Source: Piezodorus guildinii
Taxonomy: Eukaryota; Arthropoda; Insecta; Hemiptera; Pentatomidae
Assembly: GCA_023052935.1 (NCBI GenBank)
Contig: CM041295.1
Location: forward strand, 107,882,711 to 107,946,710
Reading direction: 5' to 3'
Length of the DNA: 64,000 nt
Positions 10,117 to 21,670 of this stretch are shown in pieces; positions within the stretch are counted from its first letter, which is position 1; each line of letters opens with the position of its first letter. A program made the translations under genes and the position numbers. The notes under the pieces were generated by a model. The model was not told the DNA's origin. It saw only the letters and a program-made list of their open reading frames with translations, and ran no database searches.

Positions 10117-10249
10117 ACATCGAAGTTCTACCGCTGTGTAGTTTCTTCACAAGCCTTTCACGCTTTTATTCTAATTCAACAGTTTTACTTATTGTATTTC
10201 TGTTAATATACAATTGTAAAATTCAGTAAAATATGAATAAAATAAAAAA
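10117..10249 (+). mobile_element. Jockey-type LINE, 3' UTR-only copy with target duplication
   Basis: The sequence matches the 3' end of the Jockey copy at 22219-24218 (reverse complement of 22240-22355): CATCGAAGTTCTACC, TAGTTTCTTCACAAGCCTTT, AATTCAACAGTTTTACTTAT. It ends in an A-rich tail. ATTTCCAAA at 10108-10116 is repeated at 10250-10258, a 9-bp target duplication. The copy is an extreme 5' truncation. Confidence 0.85.
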
Positions 10250-10280
10250 ATTTCCAAAGCACCTTAAGTCAAAATATTAA

Positions 10281-10507
10281 AAATAATACGTAATATATCC
10301 GAAATTACATCAAATATAACAATAAAATGAAATTAAGTAAAATTTGTTTACTTATTTACTACAGTGTACCCTTCTGTCAAAATTTCTATCTTTCTTTTCA
10401 ATACATCTTAATTGAGAAATGTCACTTTATTACTTATATATTTTTTATATTTTATTTTAAATATTAAAAAAATACAACAACCATTCTAAAACAGCGTACA
10501 TAATATC

Positions 10508-10577
<70 letters not shown>

Positions 10578-10907
10578 TATATATATATCTTTCTTTTTCT
10601 TTTTCTACTCACAATTGTATCTGTTTTTTTTTTTTTTTTTTTATTTTTTTTATACAAAGCATAAAATAGTTACTATATCTATCTGAGGAAAATTTAAAGT
10701 AACCGTGAAAATCTCTTATTGATTAGTTTTTCGCTAAAATTCATTTCACTACTTTTTTTATTAAAATCTAGGTTTATTTTAGTATAGTAATAAAGTTGTT
10801 TGTATGCTTTAAAAATATATTTAAAAAATTCTTGGATTTTTTTTTTATTTTTTAAATAATACGTAATATATCCGAAATTACATCAAATATAACAATAAAA
10901 TGAAATT
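10281..10907. repeat. 54-bp perfect direct repeat, copies 573 bp apart
   Basis: The segments 10281-10334 and 10854-10907 are identical (starting AAATAATACGTAATATATCC and ending CAATAAAATGAAATT). The DNA between holds a (TA)n tract, T-runs and no gene. Confidence 0.9.
10509..10588. repeat. (TA)n microsatellite
   Basis: About 39 TA units with one phase break at about 10570. It is followed by a CT-rich stretch and a poly(T) run (10626-10652). Confidence 0.95.
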
Positions 10908-11683
10908 TCCAAAACCGCTTTTAAAACACTTAAGTGTGTTTTTTCGATATTCAAATGACAGACTTCGATAACAGTAAAACATTAGAATACAAATAAGTAT
11001 TTATTTTGTAGAAAATGTCCTATTGTAAAACAGTGTCTCAATTATGTACATGTGTCATACATGACCTACTGCACATAACTTACCAATATGCATTTCTTAA
11101 AAATATATTAACAAAAAAACTCTAAAAAATCACAAATGAAACACACACGCTTATATTATGTTATATAATCATAGTTATAATCCATAAAATTACTTTTACG
11201 AAAATTAAATTTTACATGTTTATCTCATACCTGATTTGATTGATTTTTATTAAATTATTAGTCATGAAATAATAATTAAAATAGGACAATTCTGCAAAGA
11301 ATATAAAAATTAAGAACAAATAAAATGCCATGCGTTGATAAACAAACAGCACGGGAGTATCCAAAGCACCTTGAAAGACACCATTTACCAGTTCTTCCGC
11401 TTCCTTCTTTAGAGCTGAATTTTAATGCAGATTAGAAATAGTGTTTAAATTTATATATCGTAATAAAAGTTTAGACATAAATTTGCTTTTAAGGTTACAT
11501 ATAATTTAAATGTTTTAAAATAACAGAGGTTTTAAAATTATTAACAAAGTTTATTTGAACCTGTTTACCTTCGGTTCGAGGATAAAAACGGTAAAATAAA
11601 TCTTAATTGATGAACGAATAATTTAAATTAAATTCTAAAAAACTTCCCTTCAAAAACTTGAAATAACGTCATATTTTGTAAAA

Positions 11684-12318
11684 TTCTGGTTCGCGCAAAG
11701 CAACTTTCGCTTACCTCGCTTATTGAAATTAAGCTATCAATAAACATGAAATTAAAATAATTAATAACAATTAAAATATTTAAACTGTTTCGAAGGGAAC
11801 ATTGATTTTAATAATACTAATATAAATTCTTAACTGCGACAATCACTTACTTTTAAGCCGTTTTCGTAAATCAGCATTACATTCTACAACTTTGAATGTT
11901 GGATAGCATTTTTTTTTTTATACTTTAAAATTAACCTGGAAAAATATTCCTGTTTTTTTTTTATCCTTCAGTTATATAGAAAAGTCTTTCATATTCATCC
12001 GTTTTGTCTCAATCCTATAAAGCTGAAATAGTCAATTAACAAAACGAGATGTACTGAAGAAAGAAAGAATTTCTGGAAATCTAACATTAAAGGGCCTACC
12101 ACACTGTTTATATCTAAACAAAACCTACATGAAATTAAAGTCCAATTAACTTTACATCAATAAAAAAAAAAATAAAAAAAAAATATATATATATATATTA
12201 TATATAATCAATCTTGTGAGTGTAATAAAAATTAGATAAAAATATAGTTAGAGCCGTTTTTGATCTCAATCATGTAAAGAGGCACATCTGGTTTGTTGAT
12301 TTTTGTAAATTAGATATA

Positions 12319-12382
<64 letters not shown>

Positions 12383-12805
12383 TGTTTTTGTTAGTGTATT
12401 AAAAAAAAAAGAATTGGGAAATAGGCCATTTATTTTACATTAATATAGCGAGTTTAATCAAAATCGTTATAGCTATTTTTGAGAAAATGGTACTAATACT
12501 ATAAAAGCCATGGTATAAATTATACTTCTAGTTAATCGTGGTTGTTGTAAAATTATAGGCTTATTCTGGTCATAAATATCAAATTTCGATTTCGAGGAAC
12601 ATTTTGTTTTAAATTAGACTCACCAAAAACACACTTAAAAAACTTTTTGGGAGTCTTGGTTTTTAAATTTTAAAATTCTCACGGTCACAATTTCCCTTAT
12701 TATAAGATGGATAGATAATAGGTCATCTAATATTCTCATCGATCAACTACACTCCACCATTATGTACCCTTACTACGTGTATATATTCCATATATAGGTA
12801 AGTGA
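11684..12805 (+). mobile_element. Family A, old composite copy
   Basis: The left end is recognisable at 11684 (TTCTGGTTCGCGCAAAGCAA, then CTTTCGCTTACCTCG). A diverged core appears at about 12060-12150 (AAACCTACATGAAATTAAAG) and again at 12415-12710 (ATATAGCGAGTTTAATCAAA, CACCAAAAACACACTT, CACGGTCACAATTTCCCTTA). A right end with ATATATAGG-like and GGTAAGTGAAAGT stands at 12780-12805. It looks like overlapping partial copies, heavily mutated and split by (TA)n tracts at 12183-12200 and 12316-12379. No protein. Confidence 0.6.
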
Positions 12806-12829
12806 AAGTAAAAATATTGCTAATAAACA

Positions 12830-13070
12830 ATTTGTATTTAAACTTACCCGTTATGTAAACTATATGGTGGGTGAAAGTATAGCGATCGTGTGAAATTTAA
12901 AATTCGAGTTTCCAACGGAAATGATTTTGGACTCATATTTCGTAAGATTTAAAAAAAAAAAAAATCATTAAATTCTTCTCCTTCTTTTGCTTCTCCCTAT
13001 ATTGTGCCGTATCAGCGTAGGGGAGTCATTAAATTATGAAAGATCCTAATTCAAAAACTATTGAGTAGTA
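12830..13070 (-). mobile_element. Family A, 3' fragment in inverted orientation
   Basis: It mirrors 8030-8172: GTTTCCAACGGAAATGATTT, GAGTCCAAAATCATT-like on the reverse strand, and CGATCGTGTGAAATTT. It stands tail-to-tail with the preceding plus-strand copy. A 51-bp insertion with its own target duplication splits it at 12975-13025. Confidence 0.65.
12975..13025 (-). mobile_element. 51-bp LINE 3'-end insertion with 10-bp target duplication
   Basis: TCATTAAATT at 12965-12974 is repeated at 13026-13035. Family A copies elsewhere carry this word once, so the 51 bp between is an insertion. It reads CTTCTCCTTCTTTTGCTTCT at its left (a TTC-rich tail on the other strand) then TGTGCCGTATCAGCG. This resembles the ends at 26848 (CTTCTTCTTTTGGTGCCTAT) and 28431, so it is probably an extreme 5' truncation of that LINE group. 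Confidence 0.7.
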
Positions 13071-13316
13071 CGACTGTTTATTTTTATTATTATTACATTT
13101 GCCAAGGATACTTCAGCTATTTTTTTTTGCCAAAATCAACTTACCTGCTATGTTGTATTTCTATAAAAAAATACAGATAATTTTAATCGATCTCGGTAAT
13201 GTAAAAATGAATTATTAAATGTTCTCGAATTTTTAGATAGGTTTTTTATTCTCATTGAAATTTTTTTTTTTGATTTTTTAGAATCTATTTTTATTAAAAT
13301 TTATATCTGTATCATT

Positions 13317-14160
13317 TTTTTATTTTTATTTTATTGAGATATATTACAATTTGTTACAAAATGAACAATAATAATATTGATATGAGACCACATTTATACT
13401 ATATATATACAGAAAACGATAATAATAGTCAAATTACATAAAATAGAAAATAAAAAAATTCATATACATACAATAAAATAATAATAAATAAAAAAACAAA
13501 ACAACAACCTATAATTGAGATAAATAAAAAGTTGGCAAATAAATAAAACTGTTCTGAGCCAGTGGAGGCCGAGTTAGGGCGCTGTAACCACAAACGTACC
13601 GTACATGAGTGGAGGATCTGACCAGTGTCAGAACTCCAATTTAAATGTTTACAATACGTCTCGCGGCCACTGCCGTTTCAATCTTCGAGAGGATTGTAAG
13701 GATGAGTGGTGCTGGATAGGGATTGTGCTAGAGGGTTAGGATGATGAGTAAGGTTCTGATGAAATTTGGAGATTTTGGATGGTACCAGGTCTAAAACAAA
13801 CGGAATATTAAGGTCATGGTGTAGGGTACAGTTGGTAACGTAATAAGGAGCATTAACTATTGTTCGGAGGACTTTGGATAGGAAGGATTGGATGAGTTTG
13901 ATGTTAGAATGTTTAGCTGTCCCCCACAGTTCAAGTCCGTAGGTCCATATAGGTTTCAGTACAGTCTTGTATATTAGTAATTTGTTGTCAACTGTAAGAT
14001 GAGATTTTCTGTTTAGTAGTCTGTATAACTGGCCGAATCTGCGGTTGAGTTCTTTTCTTGTTAGTCTTGTATGTGGGTTCCACGTCAGTCTTTTGTCTAG
14101 TAAAAAGCCGAGATACCGGAGTGTGTCTGAGGAAGTAAGCTGTATGGAATTAAAATTAAA
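13317..14160 (-). pseudogene. Jockey-type LINE, 5'-truncated copy
   Basis: The minus strand encodes the C-terminal end of a Jockey-clade reverse transcriptase from 14160: DTLRYLGFLLDKRLTWNPH, KPIWTYGLELWG, NAPYYVTN, NIPFVLDL. The frame ends near 13678 and is followed by a 3' UTR and an A-rich tail at 13317-13340. The flanks TATCTGTATCATT (13304-13316) and TATCTGCATCATT (14161-14173) form a 13-bp target duplication with one mismatch; similarity extends a few bases further. It belongs to a subfamily different from the 22-kb copy, judging by amino acid differences (LKPIWTYGLELWGTA versus IRPIWTYGIELWGST). It lacks the RT catalytic YADD and is inactive. Confidence 0.9.
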
Positions 14161-14394
14161 TATCTGCATCATTAAATAAAGCAAGTAAATTTGAGAAAAG
14201 TATTAAAAATGGCATGATGCACTTTTAGAGTAACTACCCATAGGCAGCATTCAAACAATATTCTAAACGAAAAGGTCTCGGTTCTTTTAGGCGCCTTCCA
14301 TTATTATCAAGAATTGAAGAAGAAGCAAGGACGAGATCGAATGGAGTTTGCTATGAAAAGGATTTGATTGGTTTTCAAACCCCTAAATCGAAAC

Positions 14395-14515
14395 GCTCAA
14401 GTCCAGATTGGCCTTATGATAATAGTCATGTAGATGAGCATTTTGAAGTTTAGTGAAAGGTTTGAGCATTTTTTTAGTAAGTGTTGAAGCCGAAATTTAA
14501 ATGGCAAATTTCTAA
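14395..14515 (-). pseudogene. Jockey-type LINE RT fragment
   Basis: The minus strand reads FRLQHLLKKCSNLSLNFKML then IYMTIIIRPIWT, the same piece found in the other copies just before the ELWG motif. It is truncated on both sides. Confidence 0.7.
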
Positions 14516-14547
14516 TTCTACTTACTCTGAAGTACCTAAATTTTGTT

Positions 14548-15385
14548 AGGTTTTTTTTTAAATTAAAGTGATCCATTTTCATTCACACATATTTTATTTC
14601 TTTTTCCTTCTCCCTACGTTTTTTACGGCTTTTTGCCATTTTCAAGGGATCTATAAACATCATTTATTTTTAAATTAAAAGAAAAGTGTGTGTGTGTGTG
14701 TTTGCATGTATATGTATGTGTATGGGTATATGCATGTGTATAAGTATATGTATATATGTGTGCGCATGTATGTGTGCATATGTATATGTTTATATATAGT
14801 AATTTTTTTAAGAATTTTTGAAAGAAAAATTTGGCTGTGAAAACAAATTTGGAATTGATTGATTAGAGGAGGAGGAAATGAAACAATGTGTGTGTGTATA
14901 ATATATATATATATATATATATATATTAATTTATATTAATATATATATATAAAATTAATTTGATTATTATTGATATTTTAACATGATTACTTAAATGAGG
15001 ATAAAGAAAAATATTGGTTTTAATATCAAGTTTTGTTAAGAGTGAAGGAATACTTTGCTTTAATCGAGTTGGTGATAACAAGCATAACAGGGCTGGTCAG
15101 CCTGTAATAGTTTTTTTTTTTTTAAATGTGACAAAATGTATATTTATATAAGTGCAATATGAAGGAATATTAAAGGTATGTAAAATTCCATATAATAATG
15201 TAAAAAAGGATTGTTGTTATATTGTAAGTTTAAAATAAACGATGTTTATAGATCCCTTGAAAATGGCAAAAAGCCGAAACGTATGGAGAAGGAAAAATAA
15301 ATAAAATATATTGATTGAAAATGGATCACTTTAATACAATACATTTATGCATTCAAACAAGTTTTAATTGTAATAAAAATTAATG
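14548..15385. mobile_element. 838-bp foldback element with hammerhead-like motif and 13-bp target duplication
   Basis: CCTAAATTTTGTT at 14535-14547 is repeated exactly at 15386-15398. Near both ends are inverted arms of about 110 bp: AAGTGATCCATTTTC...GGCTTTTTGCCATTTTCAAG (14560-14665) and its complement (15238-15345). Each arm carries GGC-AAAAA-GCC-GAAACGTA, a stem followed by the CGAAACGT box. The interior has GT- and TA-rich repeats and no coding frame. The long target duplication suggests RNA-mediated (Penelope- or LINE-type) insertion rather than cut-and-paste. Confidence 0.8.
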
Positions 15386-16344
15386 CCTAAATTTTGTTTT
15401 TAAGAAAAATTGTACTCACATCTTAGTCAGTAATTTAAAAAAAAAGTTTGACTTTAAACTGTGATCCTCTTAAATATAATGAGTAACTAATGGAAAAAAT
15501 GGAATTATATTTTATCAAACTATAAACGAATTTCTGGAAATAAGAGTAGCTAAAAAGTTAAATATTTCAATATTTAAGAAAAAAGCTAAGGTAGAATGAA
15601 GAAAAAAAAAATTGTTGTTTAAATTTTTTACAGGATTGATCAATTTTCTTAGAAATCTTTTAAATTTCAGTAACCTACTTTAAGTTCAAATTAAGAATGA
15701 CATCTACATCAAGAATGACAGTAAGTTAGAAATTTGTGGCCCGCACACCGTAACACATTTTTATTTTATTTATTTAGTTGATAAAAATAAACTTTTTTCA
15801 TGTTATTTATATTGTTAAAAATATATGATTTATTAGTATCGTCAACAGATATCTTGTTGTATCATGTAAAATGTCGAATTTCTAGATGTTAAAAACATGA
15901 ATTTCAAAAACTATAACCATTAGCTAATTTACTTTACTCACATTTGTACAACAAAATAAAAGTTATTATATGCTTTTTAATCTCTAAGATAATTTTTAAA
16001 GGAAAGGGTCTTTTCATTACCAATTCTAAAAATTTAAAGAAGTTTTAGTTTTAAATATTTCAATAAATGAAGGTTCTTGAAAACGAGTATTCAGTAGTTG
16101 ATTGATAAGTACTGTATACTTGGATTTTGAAGTGTTAGATCTTTGGCAAGGCCAATTTCAAAATAAATTTTGATTGTGTGATATTGGCTTGTGCTTAGAT
16201 TTTTGACTGATAGTTTGTCACTGAGAAATAATAGTATAAATAAATAAACTTTTATCTTATTATGTCATCTTTTATTAATTTTACCACAAAGGAGACATTT
16301 GATATGGCACAACAGCTTTGCTTATTTGTTTAATAGATTATTAA

Positions 16345-16557
16345 TTGTACGATGGTACAGTGGTAGTACTAAATTTTGTCAATCCAGGTTTAACAAGGAT
16401 AGAGATCTTTAACAAGTACCTCTCATCGCACATGCTCTTGAGAATCATTTTTAAGTTTTCTCCGAAGAAAAGTATAACTAAGGGGTTTTTACTCCCTTTA
16501 AAAATCCTATAGGGCATAAGAGAATCTAATACTAGCCACTACACAACATGTGACTCC
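16345..16557 (-). mobile_element. SINE2 copy
   Basis: Read on the minus strand it starts GGAGTCACATGTTGTGTAGT, a tRNA-like head with an A box, and continues with the shared SINE2 body (TTTTAAAGGGAGTAAAAACC, CTTAGTTATAC, CTTCGGAG-like, GTACTTGTTAAAGATCTCTA). The B box region is worn. Confidence 0.7.
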
Positions 16558-17159
16558 TGGCACGACGAGCTACATACATATTTATAAACAATGCACGTTT
16601 CACTCATAACACTGAAATCAGTAAACAGGGTATGTATAAAGATAGATATTGCGAATATGTTTTGTCTTTTTTCCCTCAAACTGCTATACGAAGGTTCCAG
16701 TCTTACAAAGAAATTTATTTTTTTTATAAAAGAATAACTTTTTTTTTTTATACACGGAAACAAACGTTAGTAAATTGATGAACTCTTTCTAAATATCTCA
16801 ATGGTGAAGATAAAATAAAATAAATAAACTACATGAGATATTTCTGGTTCTTCTATTTTGTTTACGTAACCTGTTTCACTTGGATTTCCTGTTAGTTTGT
16901 TTTTCCTTTGCTGTTTCTTCTCATTACATATTCTCACGAGGAATTCCATTTTATTTTTTTATTACTTTTTGAGATAGCCCATGGTATAAATAACAACTGT
17001 TATAAAAAGTTTTCAATTGTATAAGTATTATCTATTTATATATGTGTGACCTTGAGAACATCCTTTTTTTCAAAAAGGATCAAATATCTTATGTTCCTTT
17101 CGCATACAATTAAAATCTTTAGCCAGAAACTTTTAAGAGGTCACATAGAAAAAAAAAAA

Positions 17160-18671
17160 ACTGGTGCGGGCGACACACGACTTTCACTTAACTCCGTTTT
17201 AAAAATCGATTGAAAAATTTTCAAATACAGTTAAAGATGTTAAATTAGAAAAACTATTAAAGAATTAATTAAATTTAATTTCTATCGAAACATGTGTATT
17301 ATTAAAAAAACTATTATATTATTATCTAAAATAATCAGTTAGTTTTATCATGATGGAGTTTTGTTGACCGTTGAGAAATTAGATGAGGAAGATGGTTGGG
17401 GGTGCGGTCATAAATTAAAATTATTAATAATAATTTTATATTATATTAAAAATTAATAATAATTTTAAAATTATTTTTTATTCATACTGTTTCTCTTTTG
17501 TAATGACTATGTTCTTTTTTATATATTACCTATACTCTTAACTATGTTTTTAATATATTACCGTCATATATCACTTCAAAATTGTTAATATTTAAAATTT
17601 TAATTGTTCTTTTTTATATATTAGCTATACTCTTAACTATGTTTTTAACATATTACCGTCATATATCACTTCAAAATTGTTAATATTTAAAATTTTAATT
17701 GTTCACATATTTTTCCTTTGTCATTTTTTTCATTTGCTTTGTCTCTCTTTATATATTCTCATTACAATATTATCATCTCAATTATGTTTACTTATATACT
17801 TTATAACTATCATCTTAATTTTGTTTATTTCCATACTTTATAACTGTCACCTTATTCCCATACTTTATAATTGTCATCTTATTATCATTTTACATTTAAT
17901 TTTATTTATGTTCCCATAATTTATTACTGTCATATTATTATTATATACCTAACGCATTATTAAGTCTATAATTACATTGGTTGTTATCTTGTTTCTTTTA
18001 GCCCAGATGAAGGCCCACATTGTAGGCCGAAACGTCGGCACATAATTAAAATAACACTTATTTTAAATGTGTGTTTCTAATTTATGACCGCACTCCCAAC
18101 CATCTTCCCCATCTAGTTAGTTTTATCGGTTTTTCATCACTCTTTATTAACTTTTACAAACTCGTGTATTAGATAATATTTTTTTCTAAAATCTTTAGCT
18201 TTCCAACGGTATATCACACATGTATATTACTGTTTTCATGTTCTAAAACAAAAAATTGCACTAAAAAATATTATTTCAGTTTTTTCCTTTAGTTAGGTAT
18301 CGAATTCATTCAATTTATATATTTACCTGTTTTTCATCAGTGTAAACAATATGGTAATATGGTTATTTTTATAGAATTTACAAAATCGGCATTTAAGCCC
18401 TGTCAGAATATTTCAATCAGAATGAAACCTACATGATAGTAATACCCGTTATATTTTACATCGATATACCGAGATCAAAATTGTTAGAGCCGTTTTTGAG
18501 AAAATCATAGAAAGGTGCAATATGCATGGTATAAAGTGGCTCTTCTGGTTGGCCGATTTTGATGTTAAAAGTTTTTGTAACATCTCGGGCGTTAAGTAGT
18601 TGTCCTTAATATGAAATTTCAGTTTAATAACACTTTTCGTTTCCGCCCGGGTGTTACCACACACACACACA
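17160..18671 (+). mobile_element. Family A copy split by a 765-bp insertion
   Basis: The left end CTGGTGCGGGCGACACACGA-CTTTCACTTA is at 17160. The copy is interrupted at 17350-18114 and resumes with TTTTTCATCACTCTTTATTA and the core block to CACACACACACACACACGG at about 18671, where it jumps back to an earlier point of the family sequence. It forms the outer unit of a mirror-image cluster with 18672-19287 and 19431-20803. Confidence 0.85.
17350..18114 (+). mobile_element. 765-bp element with hammerhead-like motif, 13-bp target duplication
   Basis: AGTTAGTTTTATC at 17337-17349 recurs exactly at 18115-18127; family A at 61270 has this word once, so the insertion is certain. Near the ends lie inverted repeats of about 38 bp (GATGAGGAAGATGGTTGGGG left, its complement ending CCATCTTCCCCATC right). 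At 18001-18040 the sequence reads GCC-CAGATGA-A-GGCC-loop-GGCC-GAAACGTC-GGC. The interior contains a roughly 100-bp direct repeat (GTTCTTTTTTATATATTA... at about 17510 and 17606). No conserved protein is seen. Confidence 0.85.
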
Positions 18672-19287
18672 CGGTATATCATAGATGTATATTACTGTTC
18701 TTATATTCATAAACAAAAAATGTATAAAAAATAATTTTTTTTTCAGTTTTCTCCTTTTGTTAGGTATAGAATTCATTCAATTTATATATTTACCTGTTTT
18801 TTATCAGTGGTAACAAGATAATATAGTTATTTTTATAGAATCGACAAAATCAAAGGTACTTTAGAGAAAGAAAAATTTAAAATATCGGTATTTAAGACCT
18901 GTCAGACCATTTTAATCCGAATGAAACCTAAATGATATTACCGCCTATTAAATTTTACATCGATATAGCGAGTTTAATCCAAATCGTCGGAACCATTTTC
19001 GAGAAAATCGAAAAAAAGGTTCAAAATGCATAGTATAAAGTGGCTCTTCTGGTAAGCTGATTTTGATAAAAAAGATTTTGTAACGTCTCGGGGGTATAGT
19101 TGTCTTAATTATGAAATTTCAGTTTCATAGGACTTACCGTTTTCGCCCGGAAGTTACCACACACACACAGACCTTTTTGCGGGACTTGGTTATTTTGAAT
19201 CAGGGGACCGTATTTCCGTTCAAAACTAGAATTCGTAAATTTTCACGATCGCAATAATTTCCCTTACTATATAAAGTAAGTGAAAGT
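18672..19287 (+). mobile_element. Family A, 3' two thirds, tandem with the previous copy
   Basis: It starts at the GGTATATCATAGATGTATAT word and runs to the right end (TATAAAGTAAGTGAAAGT). It includes TCTCGGGGGTATAGTTGTCT and the CACACACACACAGACC region followed by GGGACTTGGTTATTTTGAAT. Confidence 0.85.
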
Positions 19288-19430
19288 AAAAAATGAAGGT
19301 AGACTCTTTTAGAAATTTTTTCGAATTTTTTTATACACAATGTATTACTTATGCACTAATTTTTTTCTCTAACAATTCTTATAATTCTGTTAACAGACAT
19401 GCATTTCATATGTTAATATATACATACATT

Positions 19431-20476
19431 ACTTTCACTTACCTATATATGAAATATTTAGGAAGGGAAAGTATGGCGATCGCGCTAAATTTTCGAATTC
19501 CTGTCCTCAACGGAAATAAACTTTTTAGGGTCCCATGAGTCCAAATGACCAAGTCCCGCAAAAAGGTCTGTGTGTGGTAAGTCTAGCACAAAAAGTGGTA
19601 CAAAACTGAAATTTCATATTTATTGTATTTATAAGTCTGAGATGTTACAGCAATTTTTTCATTAAAATCGGCGAACCAGAAGAGTAACTTTATACGATGC
19701 GTTTGGTACGTTTTTATGATTTTCTCAAAAACGGCTCTAACGATTTCGATTAAACTGTATATAAAGATGTAAAATTTAATGGGCTTTAATATCATATATG
19801 TTTCACACTGATAGAAAAAGCCTGACAGGGCTTGAACGCCGATTTTTTCAATATTCTTCATCTAAAGTATCTTTTCTTAAGTTTTTTGAAGTTAAAAAAA
19901 AAATCAATGTTTATGGTGCAGTATATATAGTAAAAGCAAGTATTGCGATCGTAAACATTTTGTGATCGAATTCCAGTTTTCAACTGAAATATTTGTTTTA
20001 GGGTCCTCTGGGAACAAATGACCAAGTCCGGCGAAAAAGTATGTGTGGTAAGTCTAGCACGAAAACGATAAATCGAACGAAACTGAAATTTCATATTTAA
20101 GGCAACCTTACGCCAATTATTTTGCTTAATTTTTTAACCAGAATAGCCACTTTATATTATGCATTTTGAACAATTTTATGATTTTCCAAAAAAAACGGCT
20201 CAACGATTTTCTCAAAAACTGCTCTAACGATGTCGATTAAACTCGATATAACGATGTAAAATTTAATGGGCTTTAGTATTATATAGGTTTAATACTGATT
20301 GAAATAGTCTAACAGGGCTTAGATGCTGATAGTTTCAATTTTCTTCATCTAAAGTATTTTTAGGTTCGTACAAATTTACCATATCATCATATTAGCATTG
20401 ATGAAAAACGACTAAATATACAAGTTGAACGAATATGATAATGAACTAAATGAAAAATGAGTGAAAATATGTTTTA

Positions 20477-20509
<33 letters not shown>

Positions 20510-20803
20510 GAAGATAAGAAATGTAATACAGATTTATAATATACCGTTGGAAAGCTAAATATTTTAGGAAAAGTATTATCTTAGATAAAAATTGTAAAAT
20601 GTAATGGAGGGTGCTGATAAGCGGATGAAACTAACTAATTGTTGTATATATAAAAATTTATATTGTTAAATTATTTAATGTAAAACATGTGTTTCCAACG
20701 AAACTAAATATATTTTTTTTAAACTTTTTGAACTCTATTTATTATTTCTTAAATTGAATTTAACAAGCGAGGTAAGCAAAAGTTGTGGGTTACCCGCACC
20801 AGA
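19431..20803 (-). mobile_element. Family A, two copies in tandem, inverted
   Basis: A right end (ACTTTCACTTACCTATATAT) opens the block at 19431, and a partial copy runs to about 19865. A second copy then runs from about 19920 to its left end at 20803 (TGGGTTACCCGCACCAGA). A poly(T) run of about 40 bases lies at 20470-20510. With the plus-strand copies at 17160-19287 the arrangement is (+)(+)(-)(-), an imperfect palindrome of dimers. Confidence 0.85.
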
Positions 20804-21095
20804 TGTTTTGAAAATATTTTTATTTTAGTAATAAAGTGCAAACTGTGCAATAAGCCAAGATCAATGAGCAACAAAATGTCTCTTTTGTTTTGCTTTATCT
20901 TAGTAACTAGTAAACCTAGAGTTATCTAAAACCACTCATATTAAATCTAATTTAATGCACTATGAAGTAGTATATTACACTCATTTTAGTAAGAAGAAAA
21001 CTTTGAGTAATTTTGGCTAAAAGTCGCTGACTACTCGTATTTTCGAGAAAAAAAATGTATTTTTTTTATTTATTATTATTATTTTTTAACAAGTT

Positions 21096-21670
21096 TATGG
21101 TCGCCGTTTTAGGCTACTTCAACACTTACTAGACAAACGGTCAAACCTTCCTCTGAACTATAAAAGACTCATCTACATGACTATTATAAGACCAATCTGG
21201 ACTTACGGAGTAGAGCTTTGGGGCTCTACTAAACCATCAAAATCTCCCCGCATCTAATCCTTACAATCCAAAATCCTTCGTAAAATCCTCAACGCTCCTT
21301 ACTATGCCACAAATAAACTTATCCATAAAGACCTTAATGTTCCCTATGTTACTGATTTGGCCGGGACCAGGTATCAATCCTTTCATGACAAACTCCTTTC
21401 TCACTCTAACCCACTAGTTTCAATCCTTTCCTCCTCCCCAATTCCGGATAATCCTCCGAGGCGCCTGTAAAGGAAATGGCCCTTCTAGTTTAGAATATTT
21501 TTAGAGTGCTTCCAATGGGAAGCTTCTCTACATGTATTTCATGTCATTGTATTACATAACTATCACATTTGCTTGATGAATTTTTTTTTGTTAATACAGT
21601 TGCAAATACCAATGTATAATATTTTTTTATACCAATGTATAATATTTTTTTAATAAAATGTTTTAAAAAA
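21096..21670 (+). pseudogene. Jockey-type LINE, 5'-truncated copy
   Basis: The plus strand encodes the end of the RT region (LLQHLLDKRSNLPLNYKRL-like, RPIWTYGVELWGST, LRKILNAPYYATN) with one stop at the SKSPRI point. The 3' UTR and tail contain a short duplication (ACCAATGTATAATATTTTTT twice). AACAAGTT at 21088-21095 is repeated at 21671-21678, an 8-bp target duplication. Confidence 0.88.
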
